NCBI GenBank assembly: GCA_021790675.1
Contig: JAJYGN010000035.1
Coordinates: 1-39,532 of the forward strand
DNA from: Actinomycetes bacterium
GTDB taxonomy: Bacteria; Actinomycetota; Acidimicrobiia; Acidimicrobiales; RAAP-2
Direction of reading: 5' to 3'
DNA length: 39,532 nt
This document shows, piece after piece, positions 14,266-24,555 of the stretch. A model generated the notes under the pieces. That model did no database searches and was not told the DNA's origin. It was given only the letters and a program-made list of their open reading frames with translations. Every line of letters starts with the position of its first letter. Position 1 is the first letter of the stretch. The position numbers and the translations under genes are program-made.

Positions 14266-15651
14266 TCAATGCAAGAGGCGCGCCACCAGCGCGCTCGCGC
14301 GACTCACGTGACCTTCGCGGTTCTCGCTGCGATCGGCCACCGTGGCGGCGGCGAGCCCCAGGTTGATGCCCAGCCAGCGAAGAGGCTCGACCTCCCAGTT
14401 GCGGTTCACGTGGTTCACGAAGGGCAGACGCGTGTGGGCCGTGTCGGCGTCGGGATCCACGATGAGGTCGGCGAGCGCCGTCGCGCACACGTGGCTCAGC
14501 ACGACGCCGTCGCCGGTGTAGCCGCCGGCCGCGGCGAGTCCGCGGTGGTGGTCGATCTCGACGTAGGGGGAGTGGTCACGTGGCATGGCGAGCGGCCCGC
14601 CCCAGCGGTGCGTCACCTCGGCGTCGAGGCCGGGAAAGAGTTCCTGGAGGGTCGACTCGAGCAGGCCGAAGACGCGGTCGTTCATGTCAAAGCGCGCCTC
14701 GACGGTCGAACCAAAGTGGTACGGGGCGCCGCGGCCACCGAAGGCGATCCGGTCGTCGCTGGTGCGCTGGCCGTAGATCACGACGTGTCGCGCGTCGGCG
14801 AAGGTCTCGTAGTGGGCGAGCCCCACCGATTCCCAGAAGTCAGTTGATTGGGGTGCGGTGGCGATCATCAACGAGTAGAGGGGTACCACGCGCCGACGCT
14901 GCCGGGCGACGGTGGGCGTGTAGCCCTCGGTCGCGCGCACGACGTAGCGCGCGTGCAGCGACCCGTGGGCGGTCGCGACGACCGCGTCGCCGTGGCGGTC
15001 GGCGGGCTCGATTCGCGTGACCGGTGAGCGCTCGTAGATGGTTGCCCCGAGGCGCTCGACGGCCGTGGCGAGACCGCGCACGAGACGTGCCGGGTTGAGG
15101 CGCGCGCAGTGGGGCGAGAACGTGCCGCCGCGCGCGCCCGTGATGGTGAGGCGCTCGGCGAACTCCTCGCGATCGAGCCAGGCCAGGTCGGCCTCGCTCA
15201 CGCCGATCTGACGGGCGTGGTCGACCTCGGCGCGCAGACGCTCGACCTGGGCGTGGGTGCGGGCGGCGTAGAGGGTGCCGCCGTGGACGAAGTCGGCGTC
15301 GATGTCGTCCTCGGCGGCGGCACGGCCCAGCTCGCCGACGGCGTGCTGGAGAACGTGGCGCAGGTGGTCGTAGGCGTCGCGACCGTGGTCGGCGATCACG
15401 GTCGCGGCCGCCTGGGGATAGAGCGCCGACGCCCAGCCCCCGTTTCGTCCCGAGGCGCCAAATCCGCACACGTGGGCCTCGACGACGGCGACGTGCAGTG
15501 ACGGGTCGCGCCGCAGCAGCTCTCGGGCCGTCCACAGACCGGTGAAGCCGCCGCCGACGATCGCGACGTCCACGTCGCGGTGCCCGGCTAGCGGGCTCCG
15601 CGACGCGACGTCAGGGATCGTTGACCACCACAGCGAGCGCGGTGGTTGCAC
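14266..15651 (-). CDS. FAD-dependent amine oxidoreductase (PuuB/DAO-like)
   Basis: 461 residues. The N-terminal Rossmann motif VDVAIVGGGFTGLWTARELL (about residues 27-46) is followed by CGFGASGRNGGW (about 62-73), as in gamma-glutamylputrescine oxidase and related D-amino-acid-oxidase-fold enzymes. A second FAD-contact region near the end reads AAAGGYTGDGV. It probably oxidises an amine to an aldehyde with release of ammonia and H2O2. No gamma-glutamylputrescine synthetase lies nearby, so the true substrate may be a free polyamine. The GTG start lies one base after the aminotransferase TGA. It is the third gene of the lrp-aminotransferase operon. Confidence 0.82.
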   Translation of the reverse strand: MQPPRSLWWSTIPDVASRSPLAGHRDVDVAIVGGGFTGLWTARELLRRDPSLHVAVVEAHVCGFGASGRNGGWASALYPQAAATVIADHGRDAYDHLRHVLQHAVGELGRAAAEDDIDADFVHGGTLYAARTHAQVERLRAEVDHARQIGVSEADLAWLDREEFAERLTITGARGGTFSPHCARLNPARLVRGLATAVERLGATIYERSPVTRIEPADRHGDAVVATAHGSLHARYVVRATEGYTPTVARQRRRVVPLYSLMIATAPQSTDFWESVGLAHYETFADARHVVIYGQRTSDDRIAFGGRGAPYHFGSTVEARFDMNDRVFGLLESTLQELFPGLDAEVTHRWGGPLAMPRDHSPYVEIDHHRGLAAAGGYTGDGVVLSHVCATALADLIVDPDADTAHTRLPFVNHVNRNWEVEPLRWLGINLGLAAATVADRSENREGHVSRASALVARLLH

Positions 15652-15652
15652 G

Positions 15653-17068
15653 TCAGACGAGTTTCGTGGCTCCGGTGAAGACGTCGCGCAACGTGTTCAC
15701 CATGAAGTCGATGTCCTCACGAGTCGAGATGAGCGGCGGTGCCAGCTGCACGACCGGGTCGCCACGGTCGTCGGAGCGGCAGATCAGCCCTCGGCGGAAC
15801 ATTTCGGGCGAGACGTAGCCGCGCAGCAGCCGCTCGGCGTCCTCGCCCTGCCAGGTCTCCTTGGTCGACTGGTCCTTGACGAGCTCGATGCCCCAGAAGT
15901 AGCCGGTGCCGCGCACGTCGCCCACGATGGGGATCTCGCGCAGGCCGTTCAGGCTGTCGCGGAAGTAGTCCTCGTTGGCTCGTACGTTCTCGATCACGCC
16001 CTCGGTCTCGAGGATCTCGATGGTCTTGAGGGCGATCGCGCACGAGACGGGGTGTCCCGCCCAGGTGAAGCCGTGCATGAACGCGTCCTCGTCCATGAAG
16101 GGCTCGTAGAGGCGGTCCGAGACGATCATCGCGCCGAGGGGCGCGTAACCAGCGGTGATTCCTTTGGCCACCGTGATGATGTCGGGCACGTAGTCGTACT
16201 TGATCGAGCCGAACCACTCGCCGAGTCGCCCGAAGCCGCAGATGACCTCGTCCGAGACGAGGACGACGCCGTAGCGGTCGCAGATCTCTCGCACCTTCTG
16301 CCAGTAGCCCGGCGGCGGCACGAAGCAGCCTCCGGCGTTCTGAACCGGCTCGAGGAAGACGGCGGCGACGGTCTCGGGACCCTCGCGCAGGATTGCCTCT
16401 TCGATCTGGTTGGCCGACCACAGGCCGAACGCCTCGTAGTCGTCGGCGTGCTCGGGCGCGTGGTAGAAGTTCGTCGTCGGCACCTTGACCGCACCAGGAA
16501 CGAGCGGTTCGAACTGCTTGCGGTACGCGTCGAGCGACGTGATGGTGAGTGCACCCATCGTCGTGCCGTGGTAGGCCACGTCACGACTGATCACCTTGTA
16601 GCGATCGGTGTCGCCGCGCAGTCGGTGGTACTGGCGGGCCAGCTTCCAGGCGCTCTCGACCGCTTCGCCGCCACCAGTGGTGAAGAAGACTCGATTGAGG
16701 TCGCCGGGAGTCAGACTGGCGATCTTCTCGGCCAGCTCGATGGCCCGCGGGTGGGCGTAGGTCCACAGCGGGAAGAATCCCAGCTCGCCGATCTGCTTCG
16801 CGGCGGCCTGACCGATGTCAGTGCGTCCGTGGCCGAGCGAGTTGGTGAAGAGTCCCGACAGGCCGTCGAAGTAGCGGGTGCCGTTGGCGTCGTAGACGTA
16901 CGTTCCCTCTCCGCGGACCATGATCGGAATCTCGTTGGTCTCGGAGTACGAACCCATGCGCGACATCTGCAGCCAGAGGTTGCGTCGAGCCCTCTCCGAG
17001 AACGTATGGCTCTCGTGTTCGGGATTCGTGACGGTGATGCCGTCCGTAATCATTTCGTGGATTGTCAT
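15653..17068 (-). CDS. Class III aminotransferase, putrescine:pyruvate type
   Basis: 471 residues, PLP fold type I, class III. The lysine lies in ITVAKGITAGYAPLGA, preceded by the DEVICGFGR segment with the cofactor-binding Asp. The close set of N-terminal LWLQMSRMGSY, RYFDGLSGLF and the C-terminal RGLICRSDDRGDP resembles SpuC-like and omega-amino-acid:pyruvate aminotransferases. Likely reaction: putrescine plus pyruvate to 4-aminobutanal plus alanine. I chose ATG 17068, not 17080: it forms an ATGA overlap with the Lrp stop, and GGGGGA lies a few bases upstream. The adjacent dehydrogenase for aminobutanal and alanine dehydrogenase support the role; the exact amine donor is inferred. Confidence 0.87.
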   Translation of the reverse strand: MTIHEMITDGITVTNPEHESHTFSERARRNLWLQMSRMGSYSETNEIPIMVRGEGTYVYDANGTRYFDGLSGLFTNSLGHGRTDIGQAAAKQIGELGFFPLWTYAHPRAIELAEKIASLTPGDLNRVFFTTGGGEAVESAWKLARQYHRLRGDTDRYKVISRDVAYHGTTMGALTITSLDAYRKQFEPLVPGAVKVPTTNFYHAPEHADDYEAFGLWSANQIEEAILREGPETVAAVFLEPVQNAGGCFVPPPGYWQKVREICDRYGVVLVSDEVICGFGRLGEWFGSIKYDYVPDIITVAKGITAGYAPLGAMIVSDRLYEPFMDEDAFMHGFTWAGHPVSCAIALKTIEILETEGVIENVRANEDYFRDSLNGLREIPIVGDVRGTGYFWGIELVKDQSTKETWQGEDAERLLRGYVSPEMFRRGLICRSDDRGDPVVQLAPPLISTREDIDFMVNTLRDVFTGATKLV

Positions 17069-17580
17069 TTGGTCCCCCATGCATAGGTCTGCTTTGAAAG
17101 TTTCAAATACAGAAAGGTTTCAACTTCGGTCACGCCCGGGATTGAGCGGATCGAGTCATTGAGAAGGTGAACGAGCGCGTTGTCGTCGACGGCGATCAGC
17201 TCGGCGATCAGATCAAAGCTCCCCGCGGTCATGACCACGTAGTTCGCTTCGTCGATCGCCGCGATCTTGTCGGCGACGAGGCGCACGTCGCCGTGACAGC
17301 GAATGCCAACGAGCGCCTCTCGACCGAAGCCCAACTGCAGTGGGTCGGTGATGGCGACGATCTGCATCACGCCGGCGTCCTTGAGGCGCTGTACGCGCCG
17401 ACGCACCGCCGCCTCGGAGAGACCCACGTCCTCTGCGATCGCCCCGTAGGGGCGGCGACCGTCTCGCTGGAGGTGACTGATGATCTGTCGATCGATCGCG
17501 TCAAGACCACCCGGCGCCGTGGTGACGTCGAGGTTGCGCTCGCCCGTCTTGGTTTGGCGTGGTGACGAAGGTCCTGGCAT
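17065..17580 (-). CDS. Lrp/AsnC-family regulator
   Basis: 171 residues: a winged HTH at about 26-76 (LDAIDRQIISHLQRDGR start, LSEAAVRRRVQRL recognition helix) and a RAM ligand-binding domain from about 80. The family senses amino acids or amines and forms octamers. It heads the leftward operon with the aminotransferase and faces the aldehyde dehydrogenase gene across 193 bp holding two inverted repeats, so it most likely controls both directions. I chose ATG 17580 because GGGGAG precedes it. The open frame to 17691 has no ribosome binding site and lies past the -10. Confidence 0.9.
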   Translation of the reverse strand: MPGPSSPRQTKTGERNLDVTTAPGGLDAIDRQIISHLQRDGRRPYGAIAEDVGLSEAAVRRRVQRLKDAGVMQIVAITDPLQLGFGREALVGIRCHGDVRLVADKIAAIDEANYVVMTAGSFDLIAELIAVDDNALVHLLNDSIRSIPGVTEVETFLYLKLSKQTYAWGTK

Positions 17581-17633
17581 TGGTTTCTCCCCGCTCGGTA
17601 GCCGTTGGCCCCGTGGCTGCGGATAGGGACAGT

Positions 17634-17664
17634 ATAGGGCCTCCAGACGACGGAATGCGTCGTC
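17634..17664 (-). promoter_or_regulatory. lrp promoter with adjacent inverted repeat
   Basis: Minus-strand TATACT (17639-17634 region) is a good -10 for lrp. Next to it, GACGACG-GAATG-CGTCGTC (17646-17664) is a perfect 7-bp inverted repeat with a 5-base spacer, covering the -35 area. It is a candidate autoregulatory Lrp operator. Confidence 0.5.
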
Positions 17665-17702
17665 AATCGCCCTGTCAAGTACTTTTTCCATCTTTGAGGG
17701 TT

Positions 17703-17718
17703 TGCGCGGGCCCGCGCA
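17703..17718. promoter_or_regulatory. 16-bp perfect palindrome between lrp and the aldehyde dehydrogenase gene
   Basis: TGCGCGGGCCCGCGCA is self-complementary over its whole length. It lies about 55 bases upstream of the aldehyde dehydrogenase start, just ahead of TGTAAGAG, a possible -10. It could be an operator, or a chance GC-rich palindrome. Confidence 0.35.
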
Positions 17719-17773
17719 GACCTGTAAGAGTGGCTGTTGTCACACCGGTGGAGCCGGTCACAAGGAGGGAATC

Positions 17774-19201
17774 ATGCGTCGCCTAGAGAACTTCATCGGA
17801 GGACAGTCCGTTGCGCCGAAGTCCGGCAAGTACGTCGAACTGATCAATCCGGCGACCGGCGAGGCATTCGCCGAGACCCCGGTGTCGGACGCGAGTGACG
17901 TCGACGCCGCCCTCGCCGCCGCCGCTTCGGCCTTTAGGTCGTGGCGGCGTACGACGCCTTCTCAGCGCAGCCTGATGCTTCTCAAGATCGCTGACGCCAT
18001 CGAGGCCCACGCCGAGGAGATCGTGGCCATCGAAGCCGAGAACACGGGCAAGATCATCGCGGTTACCATGGCCGAGGAGATCCCCCCGATGGTCGACCAG
18101 ATCCGGTTCTTCGCTGGCGCCGCGCGCCTGCTCGAGGGACGCGGGGCCACTGAGTACATGGCCGGGATGACGAGCTACGTGCGCCGCGAGCCCGTGGGGG
18201 TCTGCGCGGCGGTGACGCCGTGGAACTATCCGATGATGATGGCGGTCTGGAAGTGGGCCCCGGCGCTGGCCGCCGGCAACACGATGGTTCTCAAGCCCTC
18301 GGACACCACGCCGGCGTCGATCCTCTACATGGCGCAGTTGATGGCCGAGCATCTGCCGGCCGGTGTGTTTAACGTCGTCTGCGGGGACCGCGACACGGGC
18401 CGCGCGCTCGTCGAGCACACGATCCCGGCGATGGCCTCGATCACCGGATCGGTGCGCGCGGGCATGGAGGTAGCGCGCTCGGCGTCGCAGACCTTGAAGC
18501 GCGTGCACCTCGAGCTCGGCGGCAAGGCGCCGGTTGTGGTCTTTGACGACGCCGACATCGCCGCGGCCACCGAGGCCATCACGATCGCCGGCTACTTCAA
18601 CGCCGGCCAGGACTGCACCGCGGCCACGCGCGTGCTGGTTGCAGACCACGCCTACGCAGACTTCGTCGACGCCCTCGCCGAGCAGGCGAAGAACACCACC
18701 ATCGGCAATCCCGACAACCAGGACGCCCTCTTCGGACCGGTGAACAACGTCAACCAGTTCGAGCGGGTCACGGGGTTCCTCGAGCGGCGCCCCGCCCACG
18801 CGCGCGTGGTGGCCGGCGGCGAGCGCGTCGGCGACGCGGGCTACTTCATCGCCCCCACGGTCGTCGCCGACTTGCACCAGGACGACGAGATGATCCAGAG
18901 CGAGATCTTCGGGCCCGTGATAACGGTCCAGAAGTTCTCCGACGAGGCTCAGGCGCTCGAATTCGCCAACGGCGTGGACTACGGGCTGGCCTCCTCGGTG
19001 TGGACCGCGGACCACGGCCGGGCCATGCGCATGACCCGCGACCTTGACTTTGGCTGCGTGTGGGTCAACACCCACATCCCCCTGGTCGCCGAGATGCCCC
19101 ACGGGGGCTTCAAGAGCTCGGGCTACGGCAAGGACCTCTCGGTCTACGGCTTCGAGGACTACACCCGCATCAAGCACGTGATGCACAACATCGAGGCGTA
19201 G
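17774..19201 (+). CDS. Gamma-aminobutyraldehyde dehydrogenase
   Basis: 475 residues, NAD-dependent aldehyde dehydrogenase. Catalytic Glu sits in HLELGGKAP and catalytic Cys in NAGQDCTAATR. Segments RFFAGAARLLEG, AVTPWNYPMMMAVWKWAPAL and WVNTHIPLVAEMPHGGFK are typical of PatD/PuuC-type 4-aminobutanal dehydrogenases. Reaction: 4-aminobutanal plus NAD+ to GABA. I chose ATG 17774 because AAGGAGG lies at ideal spacing; the frame runs up to 17702. It is divergent from lrp and the aminotransferase that would supply its substrate, and alanine dehydrogenase follows 38 bases after its stop. Confidence 0.9.
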   Translation: MRRLENFIGGQSVAPKSGKYVELINPATGEAFAETPVSDASDVDAALAAAASAFRSWRRTTPSQRSLMLLKIADAIEAHAEEIVAIEAENTGKIIAVTMAEEIPPMVDQIRFFAGAARLLEGRGATEYMAGMTSYVRREPVGVCAAVTPWNYPMMMAVWKWAPALAAGNTMVLKPSDTTPASILYMAQLMAEHLPAGVFNVVCGDRDTGRALVEHTIPAMASITGSVRAGMEVARSASQTLKRVHLELGGKAPVVVFDDADIAAATEAITIAGYFNAGQDCTAATRVLVADHAYADFVDALAEQAKNTTIGNPDNQDALFGPVNNVNQFERVTGFLERRPAHARVVAGGERVGDAGYFIAPTVVADLHQDDEMIQSEIFGPVITVQKFSDEAQALEFANGVDYGLASSVWTADHGRAMRMTRDLDFGCVWVNTHIPLVAEMPHGGFKSSGYGKDLSVYGFEDYTRIKHVMHNIEA

Positions 19202-19239
19202 AGCCTCCCAAGCGCAGTGAGCAGAAAGAGCGATCAACG

Positions 19240-20358
19240 ATGATCATCGGAGTACCCAAAGAAATCAAGACCGACGAGCACCGTGTGGCGCTGACCCCGG
19301 CCGGTGTGCGCGAGCTCGTCGTCGCGGGACATCGCGTCCTGGTCGAGCGCGGCGCCGGCGTGGGCTCGTCCATCGCCGACGACGACTACGTGGCGACGGG
19401 CGCGACGATCGTCGACAGCGCCGACGACGTCTGGGCGCAGGCCGAGTTGCTTCTCAAGGTGAAAGAGCCGATCGCTCCCGAGTACGAGCGGCTCAAGGCC
19501 CACCCCAACCAGATCCTCTTCACGTACCTGCACCTGGCCGCCTCGCGCGAGTGCACCGACGCGCTGATGGCGGCGTCAAACGTGTCGATCGCCTACGAGA
19601 CGGTGCGCCTCGCGAACAACTCGCTGCCGCTGCTCGCTCCCATGAGCGAGGTGGCCGGTCGCATGGCGCCGCTGGTGGGCTCGTATCACCTGATGCGTCC
19701 GGGCGGTGGACGCGGCGCTCTCATCAGCGGCGTGCCGGGCGTGGCGCCGACCAACGTCGTCGTGATCGGCGCGGGCGTGTCGGGCCTGTCCGCGGCCACG
19801 CTCGCCGTCGGACTGCACGCCAACGTGAAGATCCTCGACCGCAATCTCGAACGCCTGCGCGCGCTGGATCACCACTTCGACGGGCGCGTCCAGACGATCG
19901 CGTCGTCGACGCACGCCATCGAGGAGGCTTGCGTCGACGCCGACCTCGTCATCGGCGCAGTGCTTGTCGTGGGCGCCAAGGCCCCCAAGCTCGTCAGTAA
20001 CGACCTCGTCGCCCAGATGAAGCCGGGCTCGGTCCTCGTTGACATCGCCGTCGACCAGGGCGGGTGCTTCGAGGCGACGCGCCCCACCACGCACTCGGAC
20101 CCGGTCTTTGAAGTCAACGGTTCCATCTTCTACTGCGTAGCCAACATGCCCGGTGCCGTGCCCAACACGTCGACGTACGCGCTGGCCAACGCCACGCTGC
20201 CCTACACGCTCGAGCTGGCCAACAAGGGATGGCGCGACGCAGTGGCGGCGGACGCCGCTCTCGCCGAGGGCGTGAACGTTGTCAACGGTGCGATCACCTA
20301 CGGTCCCGTCGCTGAGGCGCACGGCCTGACCCACACAGCACTCGAGGCGTACCTCTAA
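19240..20358 (+). CDS. ald: Alanine dehydrogenase
   Basis: 372 residues, the usual length. The N-terminus MIIGVPKEIKTDEHRVALTP, the substrate-site LLLKVKEP, the H-L-A-A-S segment and the NAD-binding VVVIGAGVSGLSAA are diagnostic. Reaction: L-alanine plus NAD+ to pyruvate plus ammonia, reversible. Placed directly after the aminobutanal dehydrogenase, it can regenerate the pyruvate used by the aminotransferase and release the amine nitrogen as ammonium. AAAGAG lies about ten bases before the ATG. An open frame upstream to 19060 overlaps the previous gene and is not used. Confidence 0.96.
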   Translation: MIIGVPKEIKTDEHRVALTPAGVRELVVAGHRVLVERGAGVGSSIADDDYVATGATIVDSADDVWAQAELLLKVKEPIAPEYERLKAHPNQILFTYLHLAASRECTDALMAASNVSIAYETVRLANNSLPLLAPMSEVAGRMAPLVGSYHLMRPGGGRGALISGVPGVAPTNVVVIGAGVSGLSAATLAVGLHANVKILDRNLERLRALDHHFDGRVQTIASSTHAIEEACVDADLVIGAVLVVGAKAPKLVSNDLVAQMKPGSVLVDIAVDQGGCFEATRPTTHSDPVFEVNGSIFYCVANMPGAVPNTSTYALANATLPYTLELANKGWRDAVAADAALAEGVNVVNGAITYGPVAEAHGLTHTALEAYL

Positions 20359-20436
20359 CCCGTTCAAGTTGTCAGATGTCGCTAAGTACCCGAAAGGGTG
20401 CAGCGCACCGGCAATACTGGCGGAGGGGGTTCGTTC

Positions 20437-22154
<1,718 letters not shown>

Positions 22155-23105
22155 CTAGGCGAGGTCGGTCGTGAGGACGATCTTGCCGAACTTGCCGCGC
22201 TGGGCGAAGGCCGCGTAGGCGCTCGGCCCGTCGGCCAGGTCGAATCGATGGGCAATGGGCATCGTGACCTCGCCGCGACGCCAGCGCTCGGCCAGCCAAT
22301 CCGTGCCCGCCGCGACCACGCGGGCCTTCTCGTCGTGGCTGCGCGCACGAAGCGTCGAACCGGTGAGGATCAGGCGCCGACCCATGACGAGGCGCAGATC
22401 GATCGTGGCCTTGGATCCCGCTCCCACGCCGATCACGACCACGCGCGCGTGCGCGGCTGTGACGGCGAGGACTCGCTCGAGGTGGGCCGCTCCCACCAGT
22501 TCGAGCACCGCGTCGATGGGGGCGAGTCGAGCCACGTCCTCGACGGTGACAGTCTCGTCGGCCCCGAGAGCTAGGAGCTGCTCGTGATGGCTCACGTCGC
22601 GCGTGACCGCGATGACGTGCGCGCCGAGCGAGTGGGCGATCTGCACCGCTGCCACCCCCACGCCGCCCGCGGCGCCGGAGATGACGACGCGTTCGGCGCG
22701 CTCGAGGTGGGCCTGGCCGACCAGCGCGTCGTGGGCGGTGAGTACCGCCTCGGCCATGGCGCCGGCCTCGGTCCACTCGACGGTGTCCGGCACGGCGATG
22801 AGGTGGGCGGCGGGCACGACGCAGCGGGTGGCCTGGGCGCCGCCGCCGACGATGGCGCACACGCGTCGTCCCAGAAGCGAGGCGTCGACCCCCTCACCGA
22901 TCTGTTCGACCACGCCGGCGAGTTCGAGTCCCGGCACGTCGACCGGCCAGCCCGGCGGCGGCGGGTACACGCCCTGGCGTTGGAGTAGGTCGGCCGCGTT
23001 GACGCCGGCCGCGGCCACGGCGATGACCACCTCGCCCGCTTCAGCGCGCGGATCGGGTCGGGTCTGCAGGGACAGCTCGCCGTTCTCGAGGACCAGGGCC
23101 TTCAC
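22155..23105 (-). CDS. Zinc-independent quinone oxidoreductase (MDR family, PIG3-like)
   Basis: 316 residues, medium-chain dehydrogenase/reductase. The GVNAADLLQRQGVYPPPPG segment near residues 34-52 and GLELAGVVEQIGEGV are typical of the NAD(P)H:quinone oxidoreductase (QOR/PIG3) branch. The nucleotide-binding motif SGAAGGVGVAAVQIA is around 143-157. No structural zinc cysteines are present. It probably reduces quinones or enones with NADPH. The start is GTG with TAGGCT exactly six bases upstream. It is divergent from glutathione peroxidase across 47 bp, which fits a shared redox-stress role, though no regulator site is evident. Confidence 0.87.
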   Translation of the reverse strand: MKALVLENGELSLQTRPDPRAEAGEVVIAVAAAGVNAADLLQRQGVYPPPPGWPVDVPGLELAGVVEQIGEGVDASLLGRRVCAIVGGGAQATRCVVPAAHLIAVPDTVEWTEAGAMAEAVLTAHDALVGQAHLERAERVVISGAAGGVGVAAVQIAHSLGAHVIAVTRDVSHHEQLLALGADETVTVEDVARLAPIDAVLELVGAAHLERVLAVTAAHARVVVIGVGAGSKATIDLRLVMGRRLILTGSTLRARSHDEKARVVAAGTDWLAERWRRGEVTMPIAHRFDLADGPSAYAAFAQRGKFGKIVLTTDLA

Positions 23106-23111
23106 GAGCTC

Positions 23112-23152
23112 AGCCTAGGGCGACGTCGAAATTCTCCCGTTAGGGTCGGCAC
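23112..23152. promoter_or_regulatory. Back-to-back leaderless promoters
   Basis: Minus-strand TAGGCT (23117-23112) plus six bases leads to the GTG at 23105. Plus-strand TAGGGT (23141-23146) plus six bases leads to the ATG at 23153. Both genes lack ribosome binding sites, so both transcripts probably begin at the start codon. Confidence 0.6.
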
Positions 23153-23635
23153 ATGACACTTCACGACATCCCCGTCAACACCCTCGCCGGCGAACCCAGT
23201 TCGCTGGCCGAGCACCGCGACCGCAGTGTTCTGGTCGTCAACGTCGCCTCCCAGTGCGGACTGACCCCTCAGTACGAAGGTCTCGTCGCGCTGCACGAGC
23301 GCTACCGCGACCGGGGCTTTTCGGTCGTGGGCTTTCCCTGTAACCAGTTCGGTGAACAAGAGCCCGGCAGCGCCGAGGAGATCGCGACGTTCTGCGCGAC
23401 CAACTACGGCGTCTCGTTTCCGATGTACGAGAAGATCGACGTGAACGGCGAGGGCCGCCACCCGATCTACGCCGAACTCGTCGAGATCGAGGACGCCGAC
23501 GGCTACAGCGGCGACGTGCGCTGGAACTTCGAGAAGTTCCTCATCGCCCCCGACGGCACGATCCAGCGCTTCGCGCCGACGGTGACCCCCGAGGACCCGA
23601 TTCTCACCGCCGCGATCGAGGCCGCTCTCAGCTAG
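23153..23635 (+). CDS. Glutathione peroxidase family protein (Cys type)
   Basis: 160 residues, thioredoxin fold. Peroxidatic Cys35 lies in NVASQCGLTPQY, Gln69 in FPCNQFGEQEPGS, and Trp124-Asn125 in RWNFEKFL, which completes the catalytic tetrad. Cys replaces selenocysteine. Actinobacterial members normally use thioredoxin rather than glutathione to reduce hydroperoxides. No signal peptide, so cytoplasmic. The TAG stop overlaps that of the convergent GNAT gene in CTAG. Confidence 0.95.
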   Translation: MTLHDIPVNTLAGEPSSLAEHRDRSVLVVNVASQCGLTPQYEGLVALHERYRDRGFSVVGFPCNQFGEQEPGSAEEIATFCATNYGVSFPMYEKIDVNGEGRHPIYAELVEIEDADGYSGDVRWNFEKFLIAPDGTIQRFAPTVTPEDPILTAAIEAALS

Positions 23636-24519
23636 AGCATCGCAACCAGGTGCGCGTAGGTGGGGCGAAAGCCCATCGCGCGCCACAGGTGCGACGCCGC
23701 CTCGTTGTTGGGTCGCCAGGTGACCTGGGCGTGGGTGAAGCCTTGCGACGCGCCCTCGATGAGGACCGCTTCCACGAGGCCGCGCGCGAGCCCCTGTCGT
23801 CGTGCGGCCGGCTCGACCGCCACCGCACTCAGGTGCAGCGTGCGCAGCGGCGTGGCCCGGGTGGGCTCGAGCGCGAAGGCAATGCACTGGGCGAGTGCCA
23901 TGCCGTCTCGCTCGAAGACGTACTGGGTGGTGTCGGGGTCCTCGAGCAGTTCGTGCAGCGCCTGGCGTCTCGTGCGTCGCGCGCGCCCGCGCGGGGGCGA
24001 CTCGTCGTTGGCCGCGTCAATGAGTGCATCGAAGTGCAGCGCGAGCGCAACGTCGCTGCGGCGACAGAGTTCGAGACCACCCTCGTCGCTCGCGCCGAGG
24101 GCGAGTAGCCCGCGCACGTCCATGACCCGATAGCCCTGCGTTAGCCAGGCAGCGATGGTCGTTGGGTCGTCGCGGACCCACGCGTGGTGCGCACGCACAC
24201 CGCTCGCGCGCCAGCGTTCGTGCGCCGCTTCGCGCAGGCGCGAGGCCACCTCGCTCGCCCCCGACCAGCCGTCGGGTCCGGTCCAGGCGTTACGGCCGTC
24301 GCTACCCGCCAGCACCACGCCGTAGAGGTGGCCCACTATCGCGTCACCCTCCTCGGCGACCAGGCACGACTCGCGCGTCGCGCGCAGCGACGCTGCCAGG
24401 GTCGCGGTATCGATCTCGGGCGAGATCAGGGGATTGTGCGCGTGGTCATCTGCGAGGGCGTCGCGCACGCGACGGACCACCGCGTCGACGTCACCGGGTT
24501 CGAGGTCTCGCAGGCGCAC
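23632..24519 (-). CDS. Tandem-GNAT acetyltransferase
   Basis: 295 residues with two GNAT-like halves. The N-terminal half (about 1-135) has RDLEPGDVDAVVRRVRDAL and CLVAEEGDAIVGHLYGVVL but a weak acetyl-CoA loop. The C-terminal half (about 150-295) has the clear acetyl-CoA signature VAVEPAARRQGLARGLVEA, followed by NNEAASHLWRAMGF. Substrate unknown. The frame runs open to 25014 across the divergent HAD gene, but TACCGT (24531-24526) and six bases fix the start at GTG 24519. The mycothiol synthase MshD has a similar tandem architecture, but I see no specific evidence for that role. Confidence 0.8.
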   Translation of the reverse strand: MRLRDLEPGDVDAVVRRVRDALADDHAHNPLISPEIDTATLAASLRATRESCLVAEEGDAIVGHLYGVVLAGSDGRNAWTGPDGWSGASEVASRLREAAHERWRASGVRAHHAWVRDDPTTIAAWLTQGYRVMDVRGLLALGASDEGGLELCRRSDVALALHFDALIDAANDESPPRGRARRTRRQALHELLEDPDTTQYVFERDGMALAQCIAFALEPTRATPLRTLHLSAVAVEPAARRQGLARGLVEAVLIEGASQGFTHAQVTWRPNNEAASHLWRAMGFRPTYAHLVAML

Positions 24520-24525
24520 TCCGTC

Positions 24526-24549
24526 ACGGTAGCGAGCCTGTGAGAAGAT
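24526..24549. promoter_or_regulatory. Divergent leaderless promoters of the GNAT and HAD genes
   Basis: Minus-strand TACCGT ends six bases before GTG 24519. Plus-strand GAAGAT (24544-24549, weaker, keeping A2 and T6) ends six bases before GTG 24556. The start codons are 36 bp apart. Confidence 0.45.
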
Positions 24550-24555
24550 GCTCCG

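Noticed and set aside
16126..16584. Overlapping reading frames inside the aminotransferase gene as separate genes
   Set aside because: They are out-of-frame shadows of a well-supported PLP enzyme with low-complexity Ser/Arg/Thr products and no start signals.
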